Shown here piece by piece: positions 38,821 through 48,632 of a stretch of DNA of 64,000 nt. Origin of the DNA: DAOMFB01 sp963721385 (GTDB lineage Bacteria > Acidobacteriota > Thermoanaerobaculia > UBA5066); NCBI GenBank assembly GCA_963721385.1, contig CAVRJB010000013.1, forward strand, positions 868,001 to 932,000. The letters run 5' to 3'. Under the pieces are notes generated by a model. The model made no database searches and was not told where the DNA came from. It saw nothing but the letters and a program-made list of their open reading frames with translations. How positions within the stretch are numbered: position 1 is the stretch's first letter; each line of letters opens with the position of its first letter. The position numbers and the translations under genes were made by a program.

Positions 38821-39709
38821 GGGCGTCATCGGCCTTCTTCTCGCGTTGGCTATTCTTCTTCCAGCGGCCGCCGCGCCGCCGGATCCGACCCCGTACGACG
38901 CCGAGATCGCCGGCTTCCGGGCCCGCCGGGACGCCCGCCTCCGGTCGGACAACGGCTGGCTGACGCTCGTGGGCCTTTCGTGGCTCGAGCCGGGGGACAA
39001 CCCGGTCGGAAGCGCACCGAAGAGCCGCGTCCTCCTCCCCGCGGAGAAGGCCCCGGCGAACCTCGGCACGGTCCGCCTCGAGAACGGCACGGCCACGTTC
39101 GTCGCGGCTCCGGGGGCGATCGTGACCGCCGCCGGGAAGCCCGTCACTTCTCTCGCGATGAAGCCCGACACGTCGGGAACGCCGACCGTTCTCGCCCATG
39201 GCTCCCTCAGCTTCTACCTGATCAAGCGCGGCGCGCGCCTCGGAGTCCGCGTGAAGGACAAGGAAGCCAGGACGCTGAAGGAGTTCAGGGGCGTCCCCAA
39301 TTTCGCAGTCAACCCCCTCTGGCGCCTCGTCGCCCGCTTCGAGCCGTACGACCCTCCGCGGAAGATCGACGTCCCGAACATCCTCGGGAGCACCGAAGCG
39401 GACGAGTCGCCCGGCGCCGTCGTCTTCGAGGTGAAGGGCGAGAAATACCGCATCGAGGCCGTCAAGGAAGACGACTCGGGCGAGCTCTTCCTGATCTTCG
39501 GAGACAAGACGAACGGCGTCGAAACTTACGGCGGCGGCCGGTTCCTCTACACCGCCCCGCCGAAGAACGGCACCGTCGTCGTCGACTTCAACCAGGCCAT
39601 CAACCCTCCCTGCGTCTTCACCCCGTACGCCACCTGCCCTCTCCCGCCCAGCCCCAACCGCCTTCCGATCCGGATCCCCGCCGGGGAGAAGTCGCTCGGG
39701 AACCACTGA
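38819..39709 (+). CDS. DUF1684-family secreted protein
   Basis: 296 residues from a TTG start; the start is uncertain because the preceding hairpin covers it and no clear ribosome binding site is present. A signal peptide (VIGLLLALAILLPAAAA) is followed by DUF1684 features: RARRDARLRSDNGWLTLVGLSWLEPG near the N-terminus, RVKDKEARTLKEFRGVPNF in the middle, and the C-terminal signature LDFNQAINPPCVFTPYATCPLPP-like block, here with VDFNQAINPPC. Members are exported to the periplasm and are functionally uncharacterised. The gene follows aceA by 25 nt and may be read from its transcript. Confidence 0.85.
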   Translation: MGVIGLLLALAILLPAAAAPPDPTPYDAEIAGFRARRDARLRSDNGWLTLVGLSWLEPGDNPVGSAPKSRVLLPAEKAPANLGTVRLENGTATFVAAPGAIVTAAGKPVTSLAMKPDTSGTPTVLAHGSLSFYLIKRGARLGVRVKDKEARTLKEFRGVPNFAVNPLWRLVARFEPYDPPRKIDVPNILGSTEADESPGAVVFEVKGEKYRIEAVKEDDSGELFLIFGDKTNGVETYGGGRFLYTAPPKNGTVVVDFNQAINPPCVFTPYATCPLPPSPNRLPIRIPAGEKSLGNH

Positions 39710-39840
39710 CGGGAAGCGCGCGGCGCGATGCAGACGCCGCGGTCCGCTTTCGCGCCCCGCGGGTTTCGCCGACCAGTGCAGATGACCCATTGCCCCCGCC
39801 GAATCGAGAAGCCCACGATTGCCACGAATCGGAGGCGCGC

Positions 39841-40911
39841 ATGAGCGAGAAAGACGCCAGTTCTCCCGCCCTCGATCGCCGGGACGCCCTGAAGATCGGG
39901 GCGGCCGCGGCCGCCGGGTTCCTGACCCGCGAGCTGGCCGCCGACGTCGCGAAGGAGGCCCCGAAGCCGGCAACCGGGCTTCCGGACAATCCGCGGACGG
40001 CGGCCGCGATGCCGACCCGGAACCTCGGGAAGACCGGCTTCCGCGTCGGAATCTTCAGTCTCGGCGGGCAGGCTTCGATCGAGCAGTCGAACAACGAGGC
40101 CGTCGCCGTGCCGATCGTCGAGAAGGCGCTCGATCTCGGCGTCAACTACATCGACACGTCGGCCCGGTACGGGGGCGACGCCCGGTGGAGCGAGCAGTAC
40201 ATCGGGAAGGTGATGAAGCGCCGCCGGAGCGAGGCCTTCCTCGCGACGAAGACGCACGACCGGACGCGGGACGGCTCCCTGAAGATCCTCGAGACCTCGC
40301 TGAAGCTCCTCCAGACCGACCATGTCGACCTCTGGCAGATCCACAACCTGACCTCGAAGGAGCAGGTCGAGAAGATCTTCGCGCCGGATGGCGCGGTGAA
40401 GGCGATGCTGGAGGCCCGCGAGCAGAAGCTCGTCCGCTTCCTCGGCATCACCGGCCACGCCGATCCCGACGTCCTCCTCGAGGCGCTCCGCCGCTTTCCT
40501 TTCGACACGATCCTGATGGCGCTGAACGCCGCCGACCCGCATCACAGGAGCTTCCAGAAGGCGCTCCTCCCTCTCGCCGTCGAGAAGGAGATGGGGATCA
40601 TCGGGATGAAGATCCCGGCCCGCGGACGGATCCTCTCGTCGTGGACGCCGCCGCCGGCAGGCTCGCAGCCGGCGTGGACCGGCACCGCCACCCGCTCCGG
40701 CACGCTGACGATGCGCGAGGCGATGCGCTACGTCCTGTCGCTCCCCGTCTCGACCGTCATCGTCGGCGTCGACTCCGTCGCCCAGCTCGAGGAGGACGTC
40801 GCCATCGCGAAAGCGTTCACGCCCTTCTCACGCGAACAGCTCGCCGGCCTCGAGGCGCTCGCCGAGCCGGTCAAGCGGCAGGCCCTCTTCTTCCGCCCCT
40901 GGGAGGCGTAG
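39841..40911 (+). CDS. Aldo/keto reductase with Tat-type signal
   Basis: 356 residues from ATG 39841. The N-terminus has a twin-arginine motif (RRDALKIGAAAAAGFL), so export through Tat is likely. The mature part is a TIM-barrel aldo/keto reductase: TRNLGKTGFRVGIFSLGG, then the catalytic tetrad Asp-Tyr-Lys-His as YIDTSARYGG, LATKTHD and LWQIHNLTS. The NADPH-binding end block is SLPVSTVIVGVDSVAQLEED. It reduces carbonyls, but the substrate is unknown. Export of an NADPH enzyme is unusual, and family members with Tat signals may use other cofactors. Confidence 0.87.
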   Translation: MSEKDASSPALDRRDALKIGAAAAAGFLTRELAADVAKEAPKPATGLPDNPRTAAAMPTRNLGKTGFRVGIFSLGGQASIEQSNNEAVAVPIVEKALDLGVNYIDTSARYGGDARWSEQYIGKVMKRRRSEAFLATKTHDRTRDGSLKILETSLKLLQTDHVDLWQIHNLTSKEQVEKIFAPDGAVKAMLEAREQKLVRFLGITGHADPDVLLEALRRFPFDTILMALNAADPHHRSFQKALLPLAVEKEMGIIGMKIPARGRILSSWTPPPAGSQPAWTGTATRSGTLTMREAMRYVLSLPVSTVIVGVDSVAQLEEDVAIAKAFTPFSREQLAGLEALAEPVKRQALFFRPWEA

Positions 40912-40919
40912 CCTCCCGG

Positions 40920-42542
40920 TCAGCGAACCGCGTTCCCGAAAAGAAAGACCCTCCCGCTTCCGACCTGCGATGAGACGAGCGGCGCGGCGGAGCCGATGAT
41001 GGTCCGCGCGTCGTCCACGCGCTCGTCCTCGACGATCAAGAGGACTTTCCGGTCCGACCGCCAGAGCGCCGCGAGCGCGCCGGGATCGGTCAGGTTCGGG
41101 ACGTTTCGGCCGAGGTAGTAGATGTAGCTCGCCCTCCACTCCCAGAGACCGTAGGAGAAGAGCTCCGCGCCCGTGCCCTGCTGGAGCTTCGAGACCTCCG
41201 CCGAGAACGGGCGGGACGACTTGACGGCGTTCACGGCCGGGAGGACGGCGGCTCCCGTGAAGGTGTAGAGACAGAAGAGGACCACGAAGACGGCCGCGAC
41301 GGCCCGTCGGCGCGGCCGGAGCGCCAGCGAGACGAGGACGGCGGCCCCCGCCAGGGCGACGAGCAGGGCGGCGCTTCTCGCCAGCGAGACGAGCGCGCCA
41401 GGAATCGGGAACGCCGAGGGCCGAAGGAGGACGAAGAGGCCGGCTCCGACGAGCGCCACGGCGACGGCCGCGGCGAGGGCACCGCACCACAGGGCCCGGC
41501 GCCGCGACAGCGCGGCTCCCGTCCAGAGCCTCTCGAGGACGTCCGAGGCGAGGATCGCCACGGCGGGCGCGACCGGCAGGATGTACGGGCTCCGCTTGCT
41601 GTCCGAGAGCGAGAAGAAGACGACGACGGCCGCGATCCAGACCCAGGAGAGCGTCGCGAGCCGGCGCTCGCGCTCCCCCGTCCGCGGGAGCGCGGCGGCC
41701 GCCGGGAGGAGCAGCGCCCAGGGCGACATGTCGATGAAGAGGTACTCGAGGTAGTACCACCACGGCTGCTTGTGGTCCCATGCGCCGAGGAAGCGGGTGA
41801 CGTTCTGGCGGAAGAACATCTCGGCGAGAAACTCCCGCTTTCCCGCGAGCCACAGCGCGCCGACGTAGGGCGCCACGAGGGCGGTGAAGACCGCCGCCGC
41901 GAGAAGGAGGTGCCCGATCCGAATCTCCTTCAGCCGGCGAGTGACCGCGAGGTAAGCGAGAACGACGAGTCCCGGGCAGATCAGCCCGACCGGCCCCTTC
42001 GCGAGGAATCCGAGCCCCGTCGCGAGCCCCGCCGCCGCCCAGCCCGCCGCGGGGCGCGCCCCGAGGTCGAAGACCCGGACGACCGCCCCGACCGCGAAGA
42101 GGGTCGTCACCGTGACGAGGATGTCCATCTGGAGCGCCCGCGCCGACCAGAAGTACATGTACGTCGTCGCGAGCGCGGCGCTCGCGAGGACCGCCCGGCG
42201 CGTTCCGGCGTAAGCCCGGACGAGCGCGAAGAGCCCGAGGACGCCCAGGACGCCGGCCAGGGCCGCCGGGAGCCGGAGCGTGAATTCGTTCAGGCCGCCG
42301 AACGCCTTCGCCGCGCCGAGGGCGAGCCAGTAGTAGAGCGCCGGCTTCTCCGCGAACTCCCGCCCGTTGACCGTCGAGACGAGCCAGTCGCCGCGCTCGG
42401 CCATCTCGGCGACGGCGCGGCCGTAGAGCGGCTCGTTCGGGTTCCAGAGGTCCCGGGCGCCGAGGCCGGCGAAGAAGAGCACCGCGGCGGCGGCCACGAG
42501 GAGGAGGGCCGCGCGGCGGCCCGGGGATGACGGATCGTTCAT
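40920..42542 (-). CDS. ArnT-like polyprenyl-phosphate-sugar membrane glycosyltransferase
   Basis: 540 residues, about ten to eleven transmembrane helices and a C-terminal periplasmic domain of about 100 residues. The first periplasmic loop holds the acidic pair typical of the PMT/ArnT superfamily (RDLWNPNEPLYGRAVAEMAERGDW). A later LRLPAALAGVLGVLGLFALVRA and KPALYYWLALGAAKAFGG are conserved context. Such enzymes transfer aminoarabinose or another sugar from undecaprenyl phosphate to lipid A or glycans outside the inner membrane. The donor cannot be fixed. The gene converges on the aldo/keto reductase gene. Confidence 0.83.
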   Translation of the reverse strand: MNDPSSPGRRAALLLVAAAAVLFFAGLGARDLWNPNEPLYGRAVAEMAERGDWLVSTVNGREFAEKPALYYWLALGAAKAFGGLNEFTLRLPAALAGVLGVLGLFALVRAYAGTRRAVLASAALATTYMYFWSARALQMDILVTVTTLFAVGAVVRVFDLGARPAAGWAAAGLATGLGFLAKGPVGLICPGLVVLAYLAVTRRLKEIRIGHLLLAAAVFTALVAPYVGALWLAGKREFLAEMFFRQNVTRFLGAWDHKQPWWYYLEYLFIDMSPWALLLPAAAALPRTGERERRLATLSWVWIAAVVVFFSLSDSKRSPYILPVAPAVAILASDVLERLWTGAALSRRRALWCGALAAAVAVALVGAGLFVLLRPSAFPIPGALVSLARSAALLVALAGAAVLVSLALRPRRRAVAAVFVVLFCLYTFTGAAVLPAVNAVKSSRPFSAEVSKLQQGTGAELFSYGLWEWRASYIYYLGRNVPNLTDPGALAALWRSDRKVLLIVEDERVDDARTIIGSAAPLVSSQVGSGRVFLFGNAVR

Positions 42543-42591
42543 GCGCCTCTCCGCCCCGGGAGCCCGGAGCGGAGAGGCATTATGACCGTGC

Positions 42592-43068
42592 CTACTTCTT
42601 CTCGTCCGGGATCAGGTCGAACGCCGCGTTCTGCGTGACGAGGAAGACGCACTCCGCTCCCCCCGCCTTGCAGCCGCTCCGGTGCCGCGACCTGGCGGGG
42701 TTGCCGATGTACGAGCCGGGGCCGAGCTCCTTCACGCCGCCGCTGCTCTCGGTCTCCAGCGTGAAGGTCCCCTGCACCACGAGGTCCCCGAGGGGATGCG
42801 AGTGCGTGTGCCAGCCGGCGTCGAAGCCGGGGGGCCACTTGAGGAGCACGCCGTATGGCCCCTTCTTCATGTCTCCCCAGAGCATCGCCATCTGAGCGCC
42901 CTTCATCCCCTCCACGTCGGAAAACTTGATGTCGGGCGCGGCCCAGATCTTCCAGCCCGACTTCGCCGCCGGCTTCTTCGCCGGCGCTTTGGGATCGGCC
43001 GCTCCCGCGAGCCCGGAGAGGCCCGCACCGAGCGCCAGCGCAACGAAGAGAATTCCGATTCGTCTCAT
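42592..43068 (-). CDS. Secreted cupin-domain protein
   Basis: 158 residues with a signal peptide (GILFVALALGAGLSGLAGA). The single cupin fold has the first motif GWHTHSHPLGDLVVQGTFTL, with two His and a Gly-Asp pair, and the second motif PGSYIGNPARSRHRSGC, with a late His. Two cysteines (GCKAGGAEC) may form a disulfide. The fold likely binds a metal. Substrate and enzymatic status are unknown. An AGGAGG-type site is upstream. Confidence 0.82.
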   Translation of the reverse strand: MRRIGILFVALALGAGLSGLAGAADPKAPAKKPAAKSGWKIWAAPDIKFSDVEGMKGAQMAMLWGDMKKGPYGVLLKWPPGFDAGWHTHSHPLGDLVVQGTFTLETESSGGVKELGPGSYIGNPARSRHRSGCKAGGAECVFLVTQNAAFDLIPDEKK

Positions 43069-43151
43069 CTCGAGTTCCTCCTTCGATCGAACGACTGAGG
43101 AAGTCTATGCCGAGTCTCGATTGACCTCCTGGCGCAGACCGTCCGACGTCG

Positions 43152-44129
43152 TCAGGCCGGCCGGAAGGCCTCCACGAGACCGTCCATCCGCTCCCCCGCA
43201 GCGATGAGGCGAACGCGCTCGAAGCCGGACCACGCGAGCCCCGACTCGATCTCCTCGAAGGTGTACGTGCCGCCCTCGGCGGTCCCGACGAGCATGTTCA
43301 CGGCGAAGAGGGCGCCGGCCCGCGGGCGTGTCCGCCCGGGATCCATGACGAGGTCGCGGAGGACGAGCCGGCCTCCCGGAACGAGGGCGCGGTAGATGCG
43401 GCCATAGAGCGCGTTGTTCGCCGCGGGTCGTTCTGGTGGATGATGGCCGAAAGCCACGCGAGGTCGTGTCCGCCCGGCAGCTCGTCCGGTCGAAGTCCCC
43501 CGCCGCGAGCGTCACCCGGCCGGCGAGCCCGCGCGCGCACGAGATGGCCGCGGGCGATCTCGACGACTGCCGGCCGGTCGAAGAGCGTCGCCGAGAGCGC
43601 CGGCTCCGCCCTGAGGAACGCCATCGTGTACGTCCCCGGGCCGCCGCCGACGTCGAGGAGCCGCCTCGCGCCGCCGACTCCGACCGCGGCGACGATCCGG
43701 TCCGCCAGGGGCGAGGCGACGACGTGCATCGCGCCGATGAACGCCCGGAGCGACTCCTCCGGCCGCGCGGTCGGGGAGCGGCGTCCCGCCCGACCGCCGT
43801 GTCAGCTCCGTCCAGCGATACCAGAGAGCCGCCGAGTGAAGGAGCATCGGAAGGACCGAGTCGGGCGCGTCGGCGGAGAGCGCGGCCGCCTCCGGGGCGG
43901 TGCGGTACCGGTCCCCGGTCTTCGAGAGCAGCTCCATCGCCGCGAGGGCATCGAGGACCACCGTCAGCGCCCGGAGGTCGGCGCCGCACCGGGCGGCGAC
44001 CTCGAAGGCCGTGAGGGCCTCGCGCGACAGGAGCGTGAAGAGGTCGAGCTCGGCCCCGGTCAGGAGCACCCGGCTCTCCTGGAATCCGCGGGCGAGGGCG
44101 AGGAGTGAGTCCGGAGAGTGCGAGCTCAG
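43152..44129 (-). pseudogene. Winged-helix plus SAM-methyltransferase (O-methyltransferase-like), several frame breaks
   Basis: Following coding signal on the minus strand gives one chain. It begins SSHSPDSLLALARGFQESRV, then FEVAARCGADLRALTVVLDALA (winged helix). SAM motif I is RLLDVGGGPGTYTMAF, followed by GLAGRVTLAAGDFDR, DELPGGHDLAWLSAIIHQN and LVPGGRLVLRDLVMDPG. The C-terminus reads ERMDGLVEAFRPA. Frame changes occur near 43790-43730, 43545, 43490 and 43440. Architecture and length (about 325 residues) match acetylserotonin-type O-methyltransferases. The start is unclear: a CTG at 44129 overlaps the sdhB stop. The breaks could be real decay or sequence errors, as in the adjoining sdh genes. 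Confidence 0.6.
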
Positions 44130-44900
44130 CCGGCGCCGCCCCCGGCGATCTCCGGCCGGTAGACGATCGAGGCCTTCAGGAAGTCGCGGTTCAGGCGCGC
44201 GATGAACTCCTGCCGGATCTCCTTCGGGCAGGACTTCGAGCACTCGCCGTGGTTCGTGCAGGTGCCGAAGCCTTCCTTGTCCATCTGCTCGACCATCTTC
44301 AGCGCGCGCGAATGGCGCTCGGGCTGGCCCTGCGGGAGGGTAGCCGAGGTGGGAGACCTTGGCCGCGACGAAGAGCATCGCCGAGGCGTTCGGACAGGCC
44401 GCCACGCACGCGCCGCAGCCGACGCAGGCGGCCGCGTCCATGGAGAGGTCGGCGGCCGGCTTCGGGATCAGGATGGCGTTTCCGTCGGGGGCGCTCCCCG
44501 TCGCCACGCTCACGAAGCCCCCCGCCGCGATGATCCGGTCGAAGGCTCCCCGGTCGACGATGAGGTCCTTCAGGACCGGGAAGGCCTTCGCGCGCCACGG
44601 CTCGAGGACGACCTCGTCGCCGTCCCGGAAGCTCCGCATGTGGAGCTGGCAGGCCGTCGTCGCCTTGCGGGGGCCGTGCGCGGCGCCGTTCACGACGACG
44701 CCGCACATGCCGCAGATTCCTTCGCGGCAGTCGTGATCAAAGGCGATGGGATCCTCGCCCTTCCCGATGAGCCCCTCGTTCACGATGTCGAGCATCTCGA
44801 GGAAGGACATGTCGGGGCTGATTTCCTTTGCGTCGTAGGTGACGAAACGCCCCGCACTCTGCGAGTTCTTCTGGCGCCAGACGTGCAGCTTGAGATTCAT
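44126..44900 (-). CDS. sdhB: Succinate dehydrogenase / fumarate reductase iron-sulfur subunit (one frameshift near 44339)
   Basis: About 257 residues from ATG 44898-44900. The [2Fe-2S] ligands lie in DCREGICGMCGVVVNG, the [4Fe-4S] ligands in CVGCGACVAACPNA, and, after the frame break, the [3Fe-4S] ligands in CTNHGECSKSCPKEI. One extra C in a CCC run near 44338-44341 shifts frame within LGYLPQGQPERHSRALKMVEQ. Removing it restores a full, normal subunit ending YRPEIAGGGAG. It passes electrons from SdhA to the membrane quinone site. The start overlaps the sdhA stop (TGATG). Because the enzyme is central and everything else is intact, a sequence error is likely. Confidence 0.85.
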
Positions 44901-46819
44901 CACTTGTAGCTCCTCGTCGCCAGCTTGAAGTGCCTCGAAAGTGAGTGGCTCGACGTTCCGGATCGGCGTCTTCCCCTCTCCGGCGTACTCCCAGACCGCC
45001 GCGTGCGAGAAGTTGGCGTCGTCGCGTTTCGCCTCACCCTCCTCCGTCTGGAACTCCTCGCGAAAGTGCGCGCCGCACGACTCGCGGCGCTCCAGGGCGT
45101 CGCGGCACAAGCAGCTCGCCCAGCTCGAGAAAGTCGGCCACGCGGCCCGCCTTCTCGAGGGACTGATTGATCTCCTCGTTCTCACCCAGGACCCGGACGT
45201 TCTTCCAGAACTCCTCGCGCAGGGCGGGAATTCTCTGCGAGCGCCGTCTTCAGTCCGGCCTCGTTTCGCGCCATCCCGCAGTACTCCCACATGATCTTTC
45301 CCGAGATCGCGGTGGAAGGAGTCGACGGTTCGCGTGCCGCCGAGGGAGAGGAGCTTCTCCGATCTGCGCCGCCACCTGCGCCTCGGCCTCCTTGAAGGCG
45401 GGGTGGCCCGTGTCGACCTTCGCCTGCTTCGTCGTGGCGAGGTAGTTTCCGAGCGTGTACGGAAGGACGAAGTAGCCGTCCGCAAGGCCCTGCATCAGGG
45501 CGCTCGCTCCGAGGCGGTTGGCGCCGTGGTCGGAGAAATTCGCTTCGCCTGCCACGAAGCAGCCCGGGATCGTCGACATCAGGTTGTAGTCGACCCAGAG
45601 GCCTCCCATCACGTAGTGCGAGGCGGGAAAGATACGCATCGGGACCTTGTACGGGTTCTCGTCGGTGATCCGCTCGTACATGTCACAGAGGTTGCCGTAG
45701 CGGTCGCGGATGACGTTCTCCCCGAGGCGCCCGATCGCGTCCTTGAAGTCGAGATAGACGCCGAGGCCCGTCGGGCCGACGCCCCGCCCCTCGTCGCAGA
45801 CCTGCTTGGCGGCCCGGGAGGAGATGTCCCGCGGCGCGAGGTTCCCGTAGCTCGGGTACTTCCGCTCGAGGTAGTAGTCGCGCTCGGCCTCGGGGATGTC
45901 GCCCGGCGCGCGCGTGTCGCCCTTCTTCAGAGGCACCCAGATCCGGCCGTCGTTGCGGAGCGACTCGGACATGAGCGTCAGCTTCGACTGGTGCTCGCCG
46001 GTGACCGGGATGCAGGTCGGGTGGATCTGCGTGTAGCAGGGGTTCGCGAATCCGGCGCCCTTCTTGTAGGCGCGCCAGATGGCGGTCGTCGAGCACCCCT
46101 TGGCGTTCGTCGAGAGGTAGAAGACGTTGGCGTAGCCGCCCGTGGCGAGGACGACGGCGTCGGCCGCCCACGACTCGATCGGCGCCGGTGATCATGTCGC
46201 GCGTCACGATGCCCCGGGCCCGTCCGTCGACGACGACGAGCTCGAGCATCTCGTGCCGGGTGTACATCTTCACCGCGCCGAGGCCGATCTGCCGTTCCAG
46301 GGCGTGGTACGCGCCGATGAGGAGCTGCTGCCCCGTCTGGCCCCGCGCGTAGAAGGTGCGCGAGACCTGCGCGCCGCCGAAGGACCGGTTCGCGAGGGTG
46401 CCGCCGTACTCGCGGGCGAAGGGGACGCCCTGCGCGACGCACTGGTCGATGATGTTGACCGACACCTCGGCGAGGCGGTGGACGTTCGCCTCGCGGGCGC
46501 GGAAGTCGCCCCCCTTGACCGTGTCGTAGAACAACCTGAAGACGCTGTCGCCGTCGTTCTGGTAGTTCTTCGCGGCGTTGATGCCGCCCTGCGCGGCGAT
46601 GGAGTGCGCGCGGCGGGGGCTGTCCTGGTAGCAGAAGCAGAGGACGTTGTAGCCGAGCTCGGCAAGGCTCGCGGCTCCCGAGGCTCCGGCGAGGCCCGAG
46701 CCGACCATGATGACCGTGTATTTCCGCTTGTTGGCCGGGTTGACCAGCTTCATGTCGAAGCGGTGCTTCGTCCACTTCCTGTCGAGGGGGCCGGACGGGA
46801 CGTTTGGATTCAGCTCCAT
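44900..46819 (-). CDS. sdhA: Succinate dehydrogenase flavoprotein subunit (several frameshifts)
   Basis: About 638 residues once frames are joined, the length of the Bacteroidetes/Acidobacteria type. FAD is bound by VGSGLAGASGAASLAELGY. The flavin-linking His lies in RRAHSIAAQGGINAA. Substrate residues are in QIHPTCIPVTGEH and ANRLGASALMQGLADGYF. The natural C-terminus FKLATRSYK is recovered in a shifted frame just before the sdhB ATG. Single extra bases appear near 46185 and at about 45359 (G), 45305 (A), 45230 (A), 45112 (T) and 44932 (G). All fall between otherwise well-conserved blocks. It oxidises succinate to fumarate in the TCA cycle. Confidence 0.85.
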
Positions 46820-46835
46820 GTCATCTCCTCCCGTC

Positions 46836-47492
46836 TCACTTCACGGCGCCGAAGAGGACGGCCAGCGGCACGGCCATGAACCCTGCGGCGACGACGACGG
46901 TGAAGACGATCGCGATCTTCTTCCGGACGGGGTCGAACCGTGGGTGCGACAGGCCGAGCGTCTGCAGCATGCTCCAGGTGCCGTGCCACGTGTGGACCGC
47001 GAGGCAGGCCATCGCGACGACGTAGAAGACGGCGACCGGGACCACGGAGAGGCCGCGAACGACGTTGCCGTAGGCGTCGAGGTGCTTGAAGTCCGGGTGG
47101 ACGTTGCCGATCGTGAAATGCAGGAGGTGGAAGACGATGAAGACGGCGAGGATCGGCCCCGTCCAGCGCATCGTCCGTGACGCCAGGTCCGACGCCTCGT
47201 ATGAAGTCTTCCGGTAGCCGACGGGGCGCGCGTTCAGGCTCTCGCTCGTCGTCGCGAGGTAGGCCCACGCGTGCAGGCCGACCGCGACGAGGAGGACGAG
47301 GCGGATGACCCAGAGCGCGCTGCCGAGCCCCTGGAGGAAGGCGGCGTAGTGGTTCATCGCCTCCGGGCCCTTGAAGACGAGGAGGTTCCCCGTCATGTGC
47401 CCGAGGATGAAGCCGGACAGGATCACGCCCGTCACGGCCATCACGATCTTCTTGCCAACCGATGAATTCAGGAAGACGAGGGCTCGGGACAT
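46836..47492 (-). CDS. sdhC: Succinate dehydrogenase cytochrome b subunit (Bacteroidetes-type b558)
   Basis: 218 residues with five hydrophobic helices: IVMAVTGVILSGFILGHMTGN, ALWVIRLVLLVAVGLHAWAYL, ILAVFIVFHLLHFTIGN, VPVAVFYVVAMACLAVHTWHG and IVFTVVVAAGFMAVPLAVLF. Histidines in the helices (GHMTGN, LHAW, FHLLHF, VHTWHG) are positioned to bind two hemes. This single-subunit anchor goes with the long SdhA and matches the non-classical quinone-reducing complex. It begins with ATG 47492, GGAGGGG upstream, and is the first gene of sdhCAB. The gap to sdhA is 16 nt. Confidence 0.93.
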   Translation of the reverse strand: MSRALVFLNSSVGKKIVMAVTGVILSGFILGHMTGNLLVFKGPEAMNHYAAFLQGLGSALWVIRLVLLVAVGLHAWAYLATTSESLNARPVGYRKTSYEASDLASRTMRWTGPILAVFIVFHLLHFTIGNVHPDFKHLDAYGNVVRGLSVVPVAVFYVVAMACLAVHTWHGTWSMLQTLGLSHPRFDPVRKKIAIVFTVVVAAGFMAVPLAVLFGAVK

Positions 47493-47530
47493 CCGCGTCG
47501 CCCCTCCTCTCGACGGAATTTCCGTCGCCG

Positions 47531-48457
47531 TCAGCACGTCAGCAGGCCGAAGAGCTCGGAGACCGAGGCGGCCGACTTCTTCAGGGCCGCGGCCTCCTCG
47601 GCCGTGAGCTTCAGCTCGATGATCTTCTCGACGCCCCCGTGGCCCAGGACGGCCGGGACGCCGACGTAGAGGCCCTTGATGCCGTACTCGCCTTCGAGGT
47701 AGGCCGCGCAGGGGAGGATCTTCTTCTTGTCGTTGAAGATGGCGTCGACCATCTCGACGGCCGCCGCCGAGGGGGCGTAGTAGGCCGAGCCGGTCTTCAG
47801 GAGGGCGACGATCTCGCCACCCCCGCCGGCCGTCCGCTTCACGATCGCCGCGACCTTCTCGGGCGGAAGGAGCTCGGTGATCGGGACGCCCGCGATCGTG
47901 GAGTAGCGCGGAAGCGGGACCATCGTGTCGCCGTGTCCGCCGAGGACGGTGGCGTGGATGTTCGACATGGCGTAGCCCGTCTCCATCGAGATGAAGGCGC
48001 GCATCCGGGCGGTGTCGAGGATGCCGGCCATGCCGACGACCTTGTTCTTGGGGAGCTTCGAGACGCGGCGGGCCACCTCGCACATCGCGTCGAGCGGGTT
48101 CGTCACGACGACGATGTACGGGTTCTTCGAGTACTTCATGATCCCGGCCGTGCAGGCGGCGACGATTTCCTCGTTCTTCTTCAGGAGGTCGTCGCGGGAC
48201 ATCCCCGGCTTCCGCGCCAGGCCGGCCGTGAGGACGACCATGTCCGACCCGGCGGTCTCCTCGTAGCCGTTCGACCCGACCACCTTGCCGTCGAAACCCT
48301 CGACGGGCCCGGACTGATACATGTCGAGGGCCTTCCCCTGCGGCACGCCTTCGAGGACGTCGACGAGGACGACGTCTCCCAGTTCCTTCTCGGCGAGACG
48401 CTGGGCCGCCGTGGCCCCCACGTTGCCAGCTCCAACAACGGTAATCTTCCGTCGCAT
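47531..48457 (-). CDS. mdh: Malate dehydrogenase (NAD-dependent)
   Basis: 308 residues. NAD is bound by VVGAGNVGATAAQRLAE. Substrate arginines are in LTAGLARKPGMSRDDLL. VTNPLDAM and the catalytic His in VLGGHGDTMVPL are intact. It belongs to the LDH-like malate dehydrogenase branch. It interconverts malate and oxaloacetate in the TCA cycle. GGAAGGA precedes the ATG. sdhCAB lies 38 nt downstream on the same strand and is probably co-regulated or co-transcribed with it. Confidence 0.95.
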   Translation of the reverse strand: MRRKITVVGAGNVGATAAQRLAEKELGDVVLVDVLEGVPQGKALDMYQSGPVEGFDGKVVGSNGYEETAGSDMVVLTAGLARKPGMSRDDLLKKNEEIVAACTAGIMKYSKNPYIVVVTNPLDAMCEVARRVSKLPKNKVVGMAGILDTARMRAFISMETGYAMSNIHATVLGGHGDTMVPLPRYSTIAGVPITELLPPEKVAAIVKRTAGGGGEIVALLKTGSAYYAPSAAAVEMVDAIFNDKKKILPCAAYLEGEYGIKGLYVGVPAVLGHGGVEKIIELKLTAEEAAALKKSAASVSELFGLLTC

Positions 48458-48632
48458 GGTGTCCTTCCTTCCTCAGTTTGTCGGGGCCCTGGCCATCGGC
48501 CAGCCCGGGTTCTTCGCAATCCGGGCGCGAGGCTAGCACCGGCTTTCGGGCTCCGAGAATGATTCATTTGCCTGATCGGCTCCGGGCGGCGGAACGTCCC
48601 GGCCCCCCCGTACGTATAGTCTCGCGGGGTCC

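Noticed and set aside
44900..46819. Programmed frameshifting in sdhA
   Set aside because: There are many breaks, all single extra bases, with no shared slippery sequence or pseudoknot, and SdhA is never known to need it.
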